Positions 48,468 through 56,817 are shown, counted from the stretch's first letter. The stretch: 64,000 bases of DNA from Rhodosalinus sp041365695 (GCF_041365695.1 NZ_JBGFSJ010000001.1:372001-436000), one strand, 5' to 3'. The notes: generated from the sequence alone by a model not told the origin. Numbers and translations are program-made.

Positions 48468-51397
48468 GGGCGTCCCTCCACCGTGTCGAGGTCGATGCGC
48501 ACGCCGCGCCGGGCAAGGACCGCCGCGGCCGGCGCCACCGCGCCGGTGAGCGCGATCGCGCTGTCCGAAAGCCCGATGGGCGCGACACCGAGAAGCCGCC
48601 GGAGCGGCGGCACAAAGAAGGGCAGCACCGCGAGCCCCGAGGAGACGAGCACCGCCCCGTCGAGCGCGCGGTTCTCCAGAAGCTTGTCGGGCCGAAGCTC
48701 TCGGACGTCCGAGCGCTGGCACATCATGGTGTAGAGAAGCTGCCCGAGCGACAGCGACAGGAAGGTCATCCCCCGCGTTTTCGGCCCCGGCCCGTAGCGG
48801 GCGAGCCCCACGAAATGCGACACCAGCGCGGACGCGGCGATGGTCCCGCCATCGAGGCCCATGCGGCGGAAATCGTGCTCGGGGATGATCGGCTCTCCCG
48901 GTGCGCGGGGCGGGCGGCGCATCACGTCCGGGTCCGGGTCCGCGAGCGCGAGGCCGAGGCCCGGCAGCACGTCGCTGACGAGGTTGATCCAGAGAAGCTC
49001 CATCGGCGTCTCGAGCTCGTTCGGGCCGTGGGCGGCCTCCACCAGCCCGACGGCGATCTCGGACATGTTGGTGGTGATCAGGAACTCCAGCGCGCGGCGA
49101 ATGTTGCGGTAGACCGAACGGCCCTGCGCGATGGCGTCCTCCAGCGTGCGCAGCTCGTCGTCGCGGATGACGACGTTCGCGACCTCGCGGGCGAGGTCGG
49201 TGCCGGTGGCGCCCATGGCGATGCCGATGTCGGCGGCCTTGAGCGCCGGCCCGTCGTTCACCCCGTCGCCCGTCATCGCGACCACCTGGCCCGAGCTTTG
49301 CAACGCCTTGACGATGGCGAGCTTGTGCTGCGCGCTCACCCGCGAGAAGACATGGGTCCGGCGTGCGATGCCGGCCAGCACCTCGGGCGAGAGATCGCCC
49401 AGCCGCGGCGCGTCCACGATGCGGAGCGCCTCGCCCGCGGCCAGGTCGAGTTCGCGGGCGATGGCCTCGGCGGTGGCGACCTGGTCGCCGGTGATCATGA
49501 TGGTGCGCAGGCCCGCGCCGTGCATCGCCGCGATGAAGTCCTTCGCACCCTCGCGGACCGGGTCCGACATGCCCAGAAGGCCGAGCCAGGTCAGGCCCGC
49601 GGGGCTCTCCGGATCGTCGGGAACCGGCCCGCGCGCGAAGCCCAGTACCCGCGCGGGCCGCGCCGCGATCTCGTCGTTGAGTTGCCGGACCCGCGCGCGC
49701 GTCTCCTCGTCGAGGGCGCGGTGCTCGCCATCCTCGAGGTAGCTGTCGCACATGGCCAGCACCGCGTCGGGCGATCCCTTCACCAGGAAACAGCCCGTCC
49801 CGTCGCCGTGGGTCGTGGCCATCCATGGCCGGCTCAGCGTGCGCTCGACCACGCCGTCGCGCGGGGAGGCGGCGCGGAGCGCCGCCGCGTCGACGCCGTG
49901 GGCGGCGGCGAAATCGAGGAGCGCGCGCTCGGTGCCCGAGGAGCCCCGGGCCCCGTCGGCGCCGGGCTCTGCGTCGTTGTTGAGCGCGGCCACCTCGGCC
50001 AGCGTGGCGAGCGCGGGATCCGCAAGCTCTTCGGTCCGCCGAAGGCCCGCCGCCCCCTCGCAGACCGCGAGCCGGTTGCGCGTCAGCGTGCCCGTCTTGT
50101 CGAGGCAGATGACCTGAAGCGCGCCCAGCGTCTCCACCGCGTCCATCTGGCGCACGAGGATGCCCTTCCTCTCCATCCGCCGCAGCCCCAGCGACATCGT
50201 GGTGGTGGCCACGACCGGCAGCCCCTCGGGCACGGCCGCCACGGCGAGCGCGAGCGCGTCCTTCAGGATCGCCGACAGCGCCATGCCGCGCGCCCAGCCT
50301 ATGCCGAAGAACGCCCCGCAGGCGAGCAGCGAAAGCTTCGCGAGCGTGCCGCTCAGCCGTTCGAGCTCTTCCTCGACGGGGGCGCGGGGCCGTTGCGCGC
50401 CGCTGCTCAGGAGCGAGATCCGCGCCGCCGCGGTGTGCGCGCCGGTTTCCACGACGACCGCGCGGCCCGACCCCTCGGCCACCAGCGTGCCGCCATGCAG
50501 CAGGGTGGCGCGCGCGCCCACCGGCGCATCGGCCTCAACCCGCGCGGCGGGATCCTTCGAGACGGGAAGCGTTTCCCCGGTCAGCGCGGATTCGTCCACC
50601 CGCAGGTTCTCGGCCGCGAGAAGGCGCATGTCGGCGGCCAGCTGCGTGCCCGCGCGCACCTCCACGATGTCGCCGGGAACGAGATGCGCGGCGCCGATGC
50701 GCAGCCGCCGGCCGTCGCGGATCGCGCTCACCTCCTCCTGTGAGGTGTCCATGAGCTTGTGGATCGCCGCCTCGGCCTGTCCTTCCGTCACGAAGCCGAA
50801 GACGGCGTTGACGCCCACGACCGACAGCGTGGCAACCGCGTCCGCGACCCCGCCCGTGGCGATGGAAAACACCGACGAGACGGTGAGCATGGCGACCGGC
50901 AGGCTGTTGAATTGTTGCGCGAAGAGGGCCAACTGCGATTGCCGCTCGTCCTGCGGCAGCACGTTCGGGCCGTGGCGGGCGCGGCGCCGTTCGGCCTGCG
51001 TGTCGCCGAGGCCCCGGTCCGGGTCCGTGCCGAGACTTGCCAGCACGTCCTCGGCGGGCTCGGCGTGCCAGTCCCGCGCCGCCCGTTCCGGCCGCGGCGC
51101 GCCGCGAGAGCGGGCCGGCGCGTCCGGCGAGAGGGCGCGGCCGAGCGCCTCCCGCGCAAGCGACAGGACCGCCGCGTCGCTCGTCAGCGCGGGCGCGCGC
51201 AGGATGACGCTGCCGGTCGCGGCCCGCGCGCGCACCTCCTCGACGCGCGGGTCGGCGTCGAGCGCCGCGCCAAGGCGGGCCATGCTGCGCCCGTGGTCGG
51301 GCAGACGGGGCACGCGCAGGCGGATCCGGCCGCCGCGCGTGCGGTGGGCAAGCGTGATCCCCTCGGAGGCGGCGGTCTGCACGGCGCAGGATCCCAT
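48452..51397 (-). CDS. P-type ATPase with N-terminal HMA-like domain
   Basis: Cation-pumping ATPase, 981 aa from ATG 51397. N-terminal 90 residues form an HMA_2-like domain (GRIRLRVPRLPDHG to ATGSVILRAPAL) without a CxxC pair, followed by a Ca2+-ATPase-like N domain, membrane helices, LTGETLPVS in the actuator, PEGLPVVAT in helix 4, phosphorylated D433 in DKTGTLT, hinge TGDGVND, TNMSEIAVG in helix 5, and NLVSDVLPGLGL in helix 6. Class P2-like by these ion-site segments in spite of the HMA start; ion unknown. An alternative TTG start at 51445 would lie in the FNR-type box, so it is not chosen. Confidence 0.9.
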   Translation of the reverse strand: MGSCAVQTAASEGITLAHRTRGGRIRLRVPRLPDHGRSMARLGAALDADPRVEEVRARAATGSVILRAPALTSDAAVLSLAREALGRALSPDAPARSRGAPRPERAARDWHAEPAEDVLASLGTDPDRGLGDTQAERRRARHGPNVLPQDERQSQLALFAQQFNSLPVAMLTVSSVFSIATGGVADAVATLSVVGVNAVFGFVTEGQAEAAIHKLMDTSQEEVSAIRDGRRLRIGAAHLVPGDIVEVRAGTQLAADMRLLAAENLRVDESALTGETLPVSKDPAARVEADAPVGARATLLHGGTLVAEGSGRAVVVETGAHTAAARISLLSSGAQRPRAPVEEELERLSGTLAKLSLLACGAFFGIGWARGMALSAILKDALALAVAAVPEGLPVVATTTMSLGLRRMERKGILVRQMDAVETLGALQVICLDKTGTLTRNRLAVCEGAAGLRRTEELADPALATLAEVAALNNDAEPGADGARGSSGTERALLDFAAAHGVDAAALRAASPRDGVVERTLSRPWMATTHGDGTGCFLVKGSPDAVLAMCDSYLEDGEHRALDEETRARVRQLNDEIAARPARVLGFARGPVPDDPESPAGLTWLGLLGMSDPVREGAKDFIAAMHGAGLRTIMITGDQVATAEAIARELDLAAGEALRIVDAPRLGDLSPEVLAGIARRTHVFSRVSAQHKLAIVKALQSSGQVVAMTGDGVNDGPALKAADIGIAMGATGTDLAREVANVVIRDDELRTLEDAIAQGRSVYRNIRRALEFLITTNMSEIAVGLVEAAHGPNELETPMELLWINLVSDVLPGLGLALADPDPDVMRRPPRAPGEPIIPEHDFRRMGLDGGTIAASALVSHFVGLARYGPGPKTRGMTFLSLSLGQLLYTMMCQRSDVRELRPDKLLENRALDGAVLVSSGLAVLPFFVPPLRRLLGVAPIGLSDSAIALTGAVAPAAAVLARRGVRIDLDTVEGRPCGTS

Positions 51398-51431
51398 GGG
51401 CCGGTGATGCCCGGTGATGTGACCCGCGGCC

Positions 51432-51445
51432 TTGACGCCGGTCAA
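51432..51445 (-). promoter_or_regulatory. Candidate FNR/FixK-type box before P-type ATPase/metK pair
   Basis: TTGACGCCGGTCAA, perfect inverted half-sites; flanks are also symmetric (GCC/GGC). Centre is 41 bp from the ATG at 51397 and 14 bp after the stop of the Crp/Fnr gene transcribed in the same direction. Confidence 0.75.
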
Positions 51446-51459
51446 GGCGCCCGCCGCGT

Positions 51460-52245
51460 TCAGCTGTTCGACGCGGCGCGCGCCAGTTGCAGAAGCGGGT
51501 CGGTGTCCGAGAGATAGTCCTGCCCCGAAAGCCGTGTCAGCCCGTCGAGGTCGCGGATCTCGAACCGGTAGGGGGAGTGCATGGCGATGAAGCCGTCCTC
51601 TGCCAGGCTATGGAAGGCGCGGCTCAGCGTCTCGGGGCGGGTGCCGAGGAAAAGCGCGAGGTCGTGCCGGCGGAGCGGCACGGTCACCTCGATCCGCCCG
51701 TGGTCGAGCGAGAGCGCGCCGGTCTGCGCGGCCCAGCGGCGGCAGAGCATCAGCAGGAAGGAGGCCGCCCGGGCCGAAACCTTGCGGTTGGCGAGCACGC
51801 CCACCCATTCGAGCGCCGCGTCCACCTCGTTCAGGATGTTGAGGATCACCAGCTTCTCGAGTTCCGGCGACCGTCCCAGCAGATCCTCGAACGGCCCGCG
51901 GCGGAACAGGCAGACCTCGGCGTCGGTGGCGGCCTCGATCGCGTAGCCGAGGGGCCCGTCGAACATCCGGCCGAACATGTCGGAGGCCACGAGGATGCCG
52001 ATGATCTGCTGCTGTCCGTCGGAAAGCAGCTTCTCCAGCCTCAGCACGCCCCGGGTGACGCAGCCCACGTGATCCTGCGGCACATGGGCGGGAAAGACAG
52101 TCTCGTCGCGGGCGTAGCGGATGGGCTTGGCCATGGCGGCCAGCTCCGTCCGCACGGTTGCGGGAAGCGCGCGGAACAAGGGCATGGCGCTCAGGCCGCA
52201 ACCGTCCCTGGGCCCGTCCTGCCTGGCAGGCTTCGTTTCGATCAT
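51460..52245 (-). CDS. Crp/Fnr-family regulator without N-terminal iron-sulfur cysteines
   Basis: Transcription regulator of 261 aa from MIETKPARQ. An N-terminal cyclic-nucleotide-like barrel (about 20-145), dimer helix, and winged helix-turn-helix with recognition helix TRPETLSRAFHSL, holding the ExxSR residues that read TTGA half-sites in Fnr. Only scattered Cys (such as C22, VGC, EVC, LMLC) are seen; there is no Fnr-type Cx2C set, so it resembles the FixK/DNR classes more than Fnr. A GGGGGG ribosome-type site precedes the start. An FNR-type box lies upstream (centre about 116 bp away) and another directly downstream. Confidence 0.9.
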   Translation of the reverse strand: MIETKPARQDGPRDGCGLSAMPLFRALPATVRTELAAMAKPIRYARDETVFPAHVPQDHVGCVTRGVLRLEKLLSDGQQQIIGILVASDMFGRMFDGPLGYAIEAATDAEVCLFRRGPFEDLLGRSPELEKLVILNILNEVDAALEWVGVLANRKVSARAASFLLMLCRRWAAQTGALSLDHGRIEVTVPLRRHDLALFLGTRPETLSRAFHSLAEDGFIAMHSPYRFEIRDLDGLTRLSGQDYLSDTDPLLQLARAASNS

Positions 52246-52354
52246 AAGGTCCCCCCATGCCACCGCGCGGTGGTCACTGCACGCCAGACGACAAAGGTAG
52301 CACGGCTATCGTCCGGGACGCAGCACTTTCCGATTATCGCACAATGCGGATCGG

Positions 52355-52368
52355 TTGACGGCAGTCAA
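52355..52368 (+). promoter_or_regulatory. Candidate FNR/FixK-type box in the divergent regulator region
   Basis: TTGACGGCAGTCAA, perfectly symmetric half-sites, followed by ATG. Centred 63 bp before ATG 52425 (host-attachment-like gene and fnrL) and 116 bp before the minus-strand Crp/Fnr gene; could give autoregulation of either. Confidence 0.75.
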
Positions 52369-52424
52369 TGACGTTACGGAAGGTTGATGCTCGGATCGAG
52401 GCCCGATCATTCGCGGGAGGGGGA

Positions 52425-52859
52425 ATGGTTGCGTTTCGGATCTGGGCGTTGGTGTCGGATTGCGTGCGCGCGCGCATCCTGCGCGGCCTCGAGCGTGGCG
52501 GCGGGGATGCCGACCCGCCGACGGAACTCGTGGAGCGGCCGCAGGCGCGCGGCATCCGCGCCGCGCTGTCCGGCGCCGCGCCGGGCACCGCAGCCGGGCC
52601 CGAGGAAGACGTCGCGCAATTCGCGCGCACGCTTCTGCGGTTTCTCGACACCCATCGCGTGGCCGGGGATTTCACCCGGCTGGCCGTTTTCGCCGAACCC
52701 CGGATGCTGTCGGCGCTGCGCGCCGCCGCGCCGCCCGCGCTCTGGTCCACCGTCATTCTGGAAGAGCCGCGCAACCTCGTGATCCTGCCAGAAACGACGC
52801 TGCGCGCGACGGTTCTGCAATCTTTCGAGAGTCATCGCATCAGCGGAGAGAGACCATGA
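52425..52859 (+). CDS. Host-attachment/baeRF family protein
   Basis: Protein of 144 aa starting MVAFRIWALVSDCVRARILRGLE; GGGAGGGG lies close upstream. The pattern of an N-terminal strand plus ARARIL, then a helix VAQFARTLLRFLDTHRVAGDFTRLAVFAEPRMLSALRAAAP and a final ILEEPRNLVILP strand resembles proteins annotated as required for attachment to host cells (baeRF/eRF1-like fold). That name is historical and does not prove host contact; ribosome-linked roles have been proposed from the fold. Followed with a 4-bp overlap by the Fnr-like regulator gene. Confidence 0.7.
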   Translation: MVAFRIWALVSDCVRARILRGLERGGGDADPPTELVERPQARGIRAALSGAAPGTAAGPEEDVAQFARTLLRFLDTHRVAGDFTRLAVFAEPRMLSALRAAAPPALWSTVILEEPRNLVILPETTLRATVLQSFESHRISGERP

Positions 52860-53638
52860 CCGATATCGCCACACTGCCGTCCAAGCGGGTTTGCGGGACA
52901 TGCGAGCTTCGCACGGGCGGGGACTGCCGGTTCGCCGCGTTGAGCGGCGTGCGCGTGCGCCATCTCGCCAAGGGCGAGACCCTCGTCCACGAAGGGGAGT
53001 TGCCGGAACGTCTCTTCCTGCTGCGGCGCGGCTATCTGCGCATGTTGCGCTTCGGGTGCGACGGCGACCGGGTGGTGATGGCGCTCCTCGCGGCGGGAGA
53101 CGTGGTGCCGGCCTTTCCCGGGCGCGCGCTGGGCTTTTCGGTCGAGGCGGCGAGCGACACCGAGGTCTGCGAGATCTCGGGCGCCGCCTTCCGCGCGGCC
53201 TTCGGGCGGGACACCGCGCTGCGGCACCGGATCCTCGACAACGCCGCCGCGCATCTGCGACGCCTGCAGGACGCGATCTGGCTGCGCGGCCGGCTGACGA
53301 GCCGGGAACGGGTCATCGCGTTTCTCGTTCAGGCGACCGAGTGCATGCCGGTGGACCGTCTGCCCGACGGCAGTCTGCGCGTGACGATGCGGGTGTCGCG
53401 CGGCGACTGGGCGGACATGTCCGACACCACCGTCGAAACGGTGAGCCGCGTGGTCAGGGGGCTCGCGGACGAGGGGCTGGTCGAGACGCTGGCCCGCCAC
53501 CGCTACCGGATCCCCGACATCGCGGGCCTCAGGCTGCTCGCGCGGCTCGACCCGGTCGGCGCGCAGGGCGCCCCGGGCCCCGCGCCGTGGCAAGTGATCG
53601 GCCCGCGCGGCGACAGGAGCGTTGTGCGCCATCAATGA
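52856..53638 (+). CDS. Fnr-type regulator with likely oxygen-sensing cysteines
   Basis: Regulator of 260 aa. N-terminal cysteines C13, C16 and C24 (CGTCELRTGGDC) and a central cysteine C105 (TEVCEIS) are set out as the four ligands of the [4Fe-4S] cluster in Fnr/FnrL. cNMP-like barrel about 30-150, then helix-turn-helix with TTVETVSRVVRGL, containing the Glu-x-x-Ser-Arg readout of TTGA half-sites. ATG 52856 overlaps the previous gene (ATGA). It is the obvious candidate to act on the nine boxes in this window. Confidence 0.9.
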   Translation: MTDIATLPSKRVCGTCELRTGGDCRFAALSGVRVRHLAKGETLVHEGELPERLFLLRRGYLRMLRFGCDGDRVVMALLAAGDVVPAFPGRALGFSVEAASDTEVCEISGAAFRAAFGRDTALRHRILDNAAAHLRRLQDAIWLRGRLTSRERVIAFLVQATECMPVDRLPDGSLRVTMRVSRGDWADMSDTTVETVSRVVRGLADEGLVETLARHRYRIPDIAGLRLLARLDPVGAQGAPGPAPWQVIGPRGDRSVVRHQ

Positions 53639-53742
53639 TTCGGCGCCGGGCCGGGCGTATCCTGCCCCCAAGCGGTCCCGGAAGGGAGGAGTCCGGCGAC
53701 CGCGGGGCGCGGGGCATCCGCGCCGAACTCGGGAGGAAAACC

Positions 53743-54960
53743 ATGCACGACACTGCCGATACCCCGGTCGCGGAGACCGGATGCGAGGATGTGCCCGCGT
53801 CGAACTCGCGGCGCGGCTTCCTGAAACTCGCCGCCCTGACGGGAGCCGCCGTCTCGGTCGGCCGCCGGGCCTGGGGCCAGGTGGAGGTGCCCTACTACGC
53901 CCACGACCTGCCGGACGAAAAGCTGATCGACATGTATCGCACGATCCTGCGCATCCGCTGGCATGAGCGCACGCAGGCCGACCAGATGCTGACGAACCCG
54001 GATTATCGCGGCTACAATCACTTCTACGCGGGCCAGGAGGCCGTGGCGACCGGCGTCTGCGCCAACCTGCGCAATTCGGGCCCGCGCGACCAGCTCGACC
54101 TCGTCTACTCGTCGCACCGGCCCTCGGGGCACGCCATCGCCAAGGGCGTCGACATTCCGAAGATGGTCGCCGAGATGGACTTTCGCGCCACCGGCATGAA
54201 CGGCGGCTACGGCGCCGAGATGCACATCGCCGACCCCGATGTGGGCTTCGCCGGCGCCGACGGCATGATCGGGCCCGCGCCGGTGATCGCCAGCGGCTCG
54301 GCCTTCGCGTTCCGCGCGCGGGGATCCGACCAGGTCGCGGTGGTCTTCGCCGGCGACGGCAACTACGCCGCGCCGCATTTCCACTCCACCCTCAACAACG
54401 CGAAGCTTCTGGACCTGCCGCTCATCTACGTGTGCGAGAACAACCTCTATCACCAGTACGCGCATTACTCGCTGTCGTGCCCGCACGAGGACATCGCCTC
54501 GGCCGCGGCCGCCTACGGCATCCCGTCGCGCACGGTGGACGGGCAGGACGTGATGCAGGTCTACAACGCGGCGAAAGAGGCCGTGGAGCGCGCGCGCGCC
54601 GGCGGGGGGCCAAGCTTCATCGAGGCCAAGACCTACCGCTACTACAACCACTGGGGCGCGCCCGGCGCCAAGGAGGGCGAACTCGGCGCCTTCGGATACG
54701 ACCCGCTGGCGATCACCTCCTTCCGGCCCGAGCGCGAGCTGCGCGAATGGATGCAGCGCGATCCGGTGGATATCTGCCGCCGCGTGCTGGTGGACTGGGG
54801 CGTGACCGACGAGGCCGGCGCGGCCGATATCGAGAAGGAGGTCAAGGCCGAGATCGAGGCCGCCTTCGAATGGGGGCTCTCGCAGCCGCTTTGCAACCCC
54901 GAGGACGGGCTCAAGCACGTGTTTGCCGAAGGCACCGTGCCCGCCCGTCAATTCGGATGA
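53743..54960 (+). CDS. Tat-signal-bearing E1 alpha subunit of a thiamine-diphosphate 2-oxoacid dehydrogenase
   Basis: Protein of 405 aa related to the E1 alpha chain of pyruvate/branched-chain/acetoin dehydrogenases. An unusual N-terminus contains SRRGFLKL (residues 22-29) followed by a hydrophobic stretch and AWGQ, a clear Tat export signal. The E1 part has FYAGQEAVATGV, SSHRPSGHAIAKG, and the ThDP motif GDGN with CENN about 27 residues on. GGGAGGAAAA precedes the ATG. Cytoplasmic E1 subunits do not carry such a signal, so the enzyme is expected to be exported with its partner beta chain. No E2 or E3 genes are near. Confidence 0.88.
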   Translation: MHDTADTPVAETGCEDVPASNSRRGFLKLAALTGAAVSVGRRAWGQVEVPYYAHDLPDEKLIDMYRTILRIRWHERTQADQMLTNPDYRGYNHFYAGQEAVATGVCANLRNSGPRDQLDLVYSSHRPSGHAIAKGVDIPKMVAEMDFRATGMNGGYGAEMHIADPDVGFAGADGMIGPAPVIASGSAFAFRARGSDQVAVVFAGDGNYAAPHFHSTLNNAKLLDLPLIYVCENNLYHQYAHYSLSCPHEDIASAAAAYGIPSRTVDGQDVMQVYNAAKEAVERARAGGGPSFIEAKTYRYYNHWGAPGAKEGELGAFGYDPLAITSFRPERELREWMQRDPVDICRRVLVDWGVTDEAGAADIEKEVKAEIEAAFEWGLSQPLCNPEDGLKHVFAEGTVPARQFG

Positions 54961-54986
54961 TGGCCCGCTGACCGGAGGATACCAAG

Positions 54987-55955
54987 ATGGCACAGAAAAG
55001 CTGGATGTATTCGGTCCTCGAGGCCGTGCAGCACGAGATGCGCGAAGACCCGGCGATGACCTGGATCTTCGAACTGACCCCGCCGGTGGCCTCGAACCCG
55101 GGCCAGCCGGTGATCAACCTGGAGACCGAGTTCGGGCGAAAGCGCGTGGTCAACACCGGCATCGACGAGAACTGGATGGCCTCGGCGGTGATCGGCGCGG
55201 GCCTCGCGGGGTCGAAGTCGGCCACCTACATCCCCTACCAGGGCGCGTGCATGCCCTTCGAGGTGATCCAGAACGTGGCCAGCAAGCTGCGCCACAAGAC
55301 CGGCGGACGGGCCTCGGTGCCGGTGGTCTGGATCATCGAGATGACCGGACAGACGCCGGGCTTCGGACAGCAGCACTCCTGCTACGAGGAGGACAGCTAC
55401 TACATGCACATCCCCGGCGTGCGCACGGTGATCCCGTCCACGCCCCATGACGCCAAGGGGCTGATGCACGCCGCGCTGCGCTCGCCCGACCCGGTCGTCT
55501 ACCTCTACCCGGCGGGGCTGCGGACGCTCACCGAGGAGGTGCCGGACGAGGCGTTCGAGGTGCCGCTCGACAAGGCCGCCGTGCGAATGGAGGGAAGCGA
55601 CCTGACCATCGTGAGTTCGGGCGCGGGGATGCGCACCGCGCTCGAGGCCGCCGAGACGCTCACCGGCGAGGGCGCGAGCGTGGAGGTGATCGACCTGCGC
55701 GCGCTCAACCAGATGGACACCGAGACCATCGTGACCTCGGTGGCCAAGACCAGGCGGCTGCTTACGGTGGACCAGTCCTACTACACGCTCTGCCCGGGCG
55801 CGGAGGTGATCGCGCGCGCGGTGGAGAACGTGGACGGGGTGAAGGTCAAGCGCGTGGCCTTCCCGGACGCGCCGCCGCCCGCCTCGCCGGAGATGTTCCT
55901 GTGGATGCGGCCGGGCCCCGAAAACGTGGTGGAGGCGGCCCGTGCCCTTCTCTGA
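54987..55955 (+). CDS. E1 beta subunit of the same enzyme
   Basis: Transketolase-like beta chain of 322 aa. Family features: TGIDENWMASAVIGAGLAGSK near residue 50, GFGQQHSCYEEDSYYMHIPG with the conserved His, and the C-terminal domain with VEVIDLRALNQMDTETI. It has no signal peptide of its own, so if the alpha chain is exported by Tat the folded alpha-beta complex would travel together. Follows alpha after 26 bp with GGAGG before the ATG, and overlaps the next gene by 14 bp. Confidence 0.9.
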   Translation: MAQKSWMYSVLEAVQHEMREDPAMTWIFELTPPVASNPGQPVINLETEFGRKRVVNTGIDENWMASAVIGAGLAGSKSATYIPYQGACMPFEVIQNVASKLRHKTGGRASVPVVWIIEMTGQTPGFGQQHSCYEEDSYYMHIPGVRTVIPSTPHDAKGLMHAALRSPDPVVYLYPAGLRTLTEEVPDEAFEVPLDKAAVRMEGSDLTIVSSGAGMRTALEAAETLTGEGASVEVIDLRALNQMDTETIVTSVAKTRRLLTVDQSYYTLCPGAEVIARAVENVDGVKVKRVAFPDAPPPASPEMFLWMRPGPENVVEAARALL

Positions 55956-56238
55956 GGCGCGCGCCGACCTGCCCGCCGCCCCGGTGTGCGACCTGTGCCG
56001 GGGCGGCCACCTGCAAGAGACGTGGGTGCAGACCGCGCTTTGGGAGGGCGAGCGCCTCGTGGTGGTCGAGGACGTGCCCGCGCTCGTCTGCACCGGCTGC
56101 AACGAGCGTTTCTACGACGACGAGACGGCGATGCGGCTCGACAGGCTGCGCGGCTCGGGATTTCCCGAGGCGCGCGCGGCGCGGCATCTTTCCGTGCCGG
56201 TCTTCCGCCTCGCGCCGGATGAGGGGGGCGGGGGATGA
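55942..56238 (+). CDS. Small YgiT-type zinc-finger protein
   Basis: Protein of 98 aa with GTG start inside the E1 beta gene. Two pairs of cysteines, CDLC (residues about 16-19) and CTGC (about 51-54), with ALVC just before, form a zinc site like the N-terminal domain of YgiT/MqsA. The HTH domain of full MqsA is missing, and no toxin gene (MqsR) is seen. Residues between the pairs (LWEGERLVVVEDVP) match the beta-sheet of YgiT fingers. Function in this operon is unclear; a chaperone for the exported partners is possible. Confidence 0.75.
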   Translation: MPFSEARADLPAAPVCDLCRGGHLQETWVQTALWEGERLVVVEDVPALVCTGCNERFYDDETAMRLDRLRGSGFPEARAARHLSVPVFRLAPDEGGGG

Positions 56239-56792
56239 CAGGTTCCGGACCCCGCGCCGCGGCGCTGTCTGTCGCGCTGGCGGGCGCGGCGGCCTTCGCC
56301 CAAGGGGGCGACACGTTCGGCTTCATGCCGCCCGGCGGCCGGACGATCCTCGCCGAGCGGCTGGGCGGGGACGATCCGGCCCTGCTGGCGAGGACCGCGG
56401 GGCGCGAGGCCGACGCGGACGCCTGGACGGCGTGGGCGCGGTCGCGGGCCCCGGACATCGAGGATGTCGCCGCCCGGACCTTCGCCGCCTATGCCGAGCT
56501 GAATTTTCCCGTCGGGACCGACGTGCTGGAGCGTCTGGCGGACAGCGGCGATCCCGCGCTCCTGCCGCCCGACGGGAAGGACCTCGCCGTCGCGCAGTGC
56601 CAGTTCTGCCATTCCATGTTCACCGGCTACCTGACGCATGACCGCGACGTGGAGGGGTGGAAGAGCACCTTCAAGGCGCCCTTCCACCTCGAGATACCGA
56701 TGACGGAGACGGAGCGCGCCACCTTCGCGACCTACTCGGCGCTCAACATGCCGATGAAGGTTGGCGACGTGCCGCCCGAGCTTCGTTTCTGA
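56235..56792 (+). CDS. Monohaem cytochrome c-like protein, first of pair
   Basis: Exported protein of 185 aa with signal peptide (RAAALSVALAGAAAFAQ). Single haem c motif CQFCH at about residues 124-128 with a likely axial Met in NMPMK further on. The mature N-terminus reads DTFGFMPPGGRTILAERL. The same layout recurs in the next gene, so they are sister proteins. Start overlaps the zinc-finger gene (ATGA). Probable electron acceptor for the exported E1 enzyme, inferred from the shared operon and compartment. Confidence 0.85.
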   Translation: MTGSGPRAAALSVALAGAAAFAQGGDTFGFMPPGGRTILAERLGGDDPALLARTAGREADADAWTAWARSRAPDIEDVAARTFAAYAELNFPVGTDVLERLADSGDPALLPPDGKDLAVAQCQFCHSMFTGYLTHDRDVEGWKSTFKAPFHLEIPMTETERATFATYSALNMPMKVGDVPPELRF

Positions 56793-56817
56793 GCCCAGAC
56801 CCGAGGGAGATGCGCCC

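Noticed and set aside
51397..51445. TTG start at 51445 for the second P-type ATPase
   Set aside because: The codon is in the perfect FNR-type box; ATG 51397 is better and still before the HMA-like domain.
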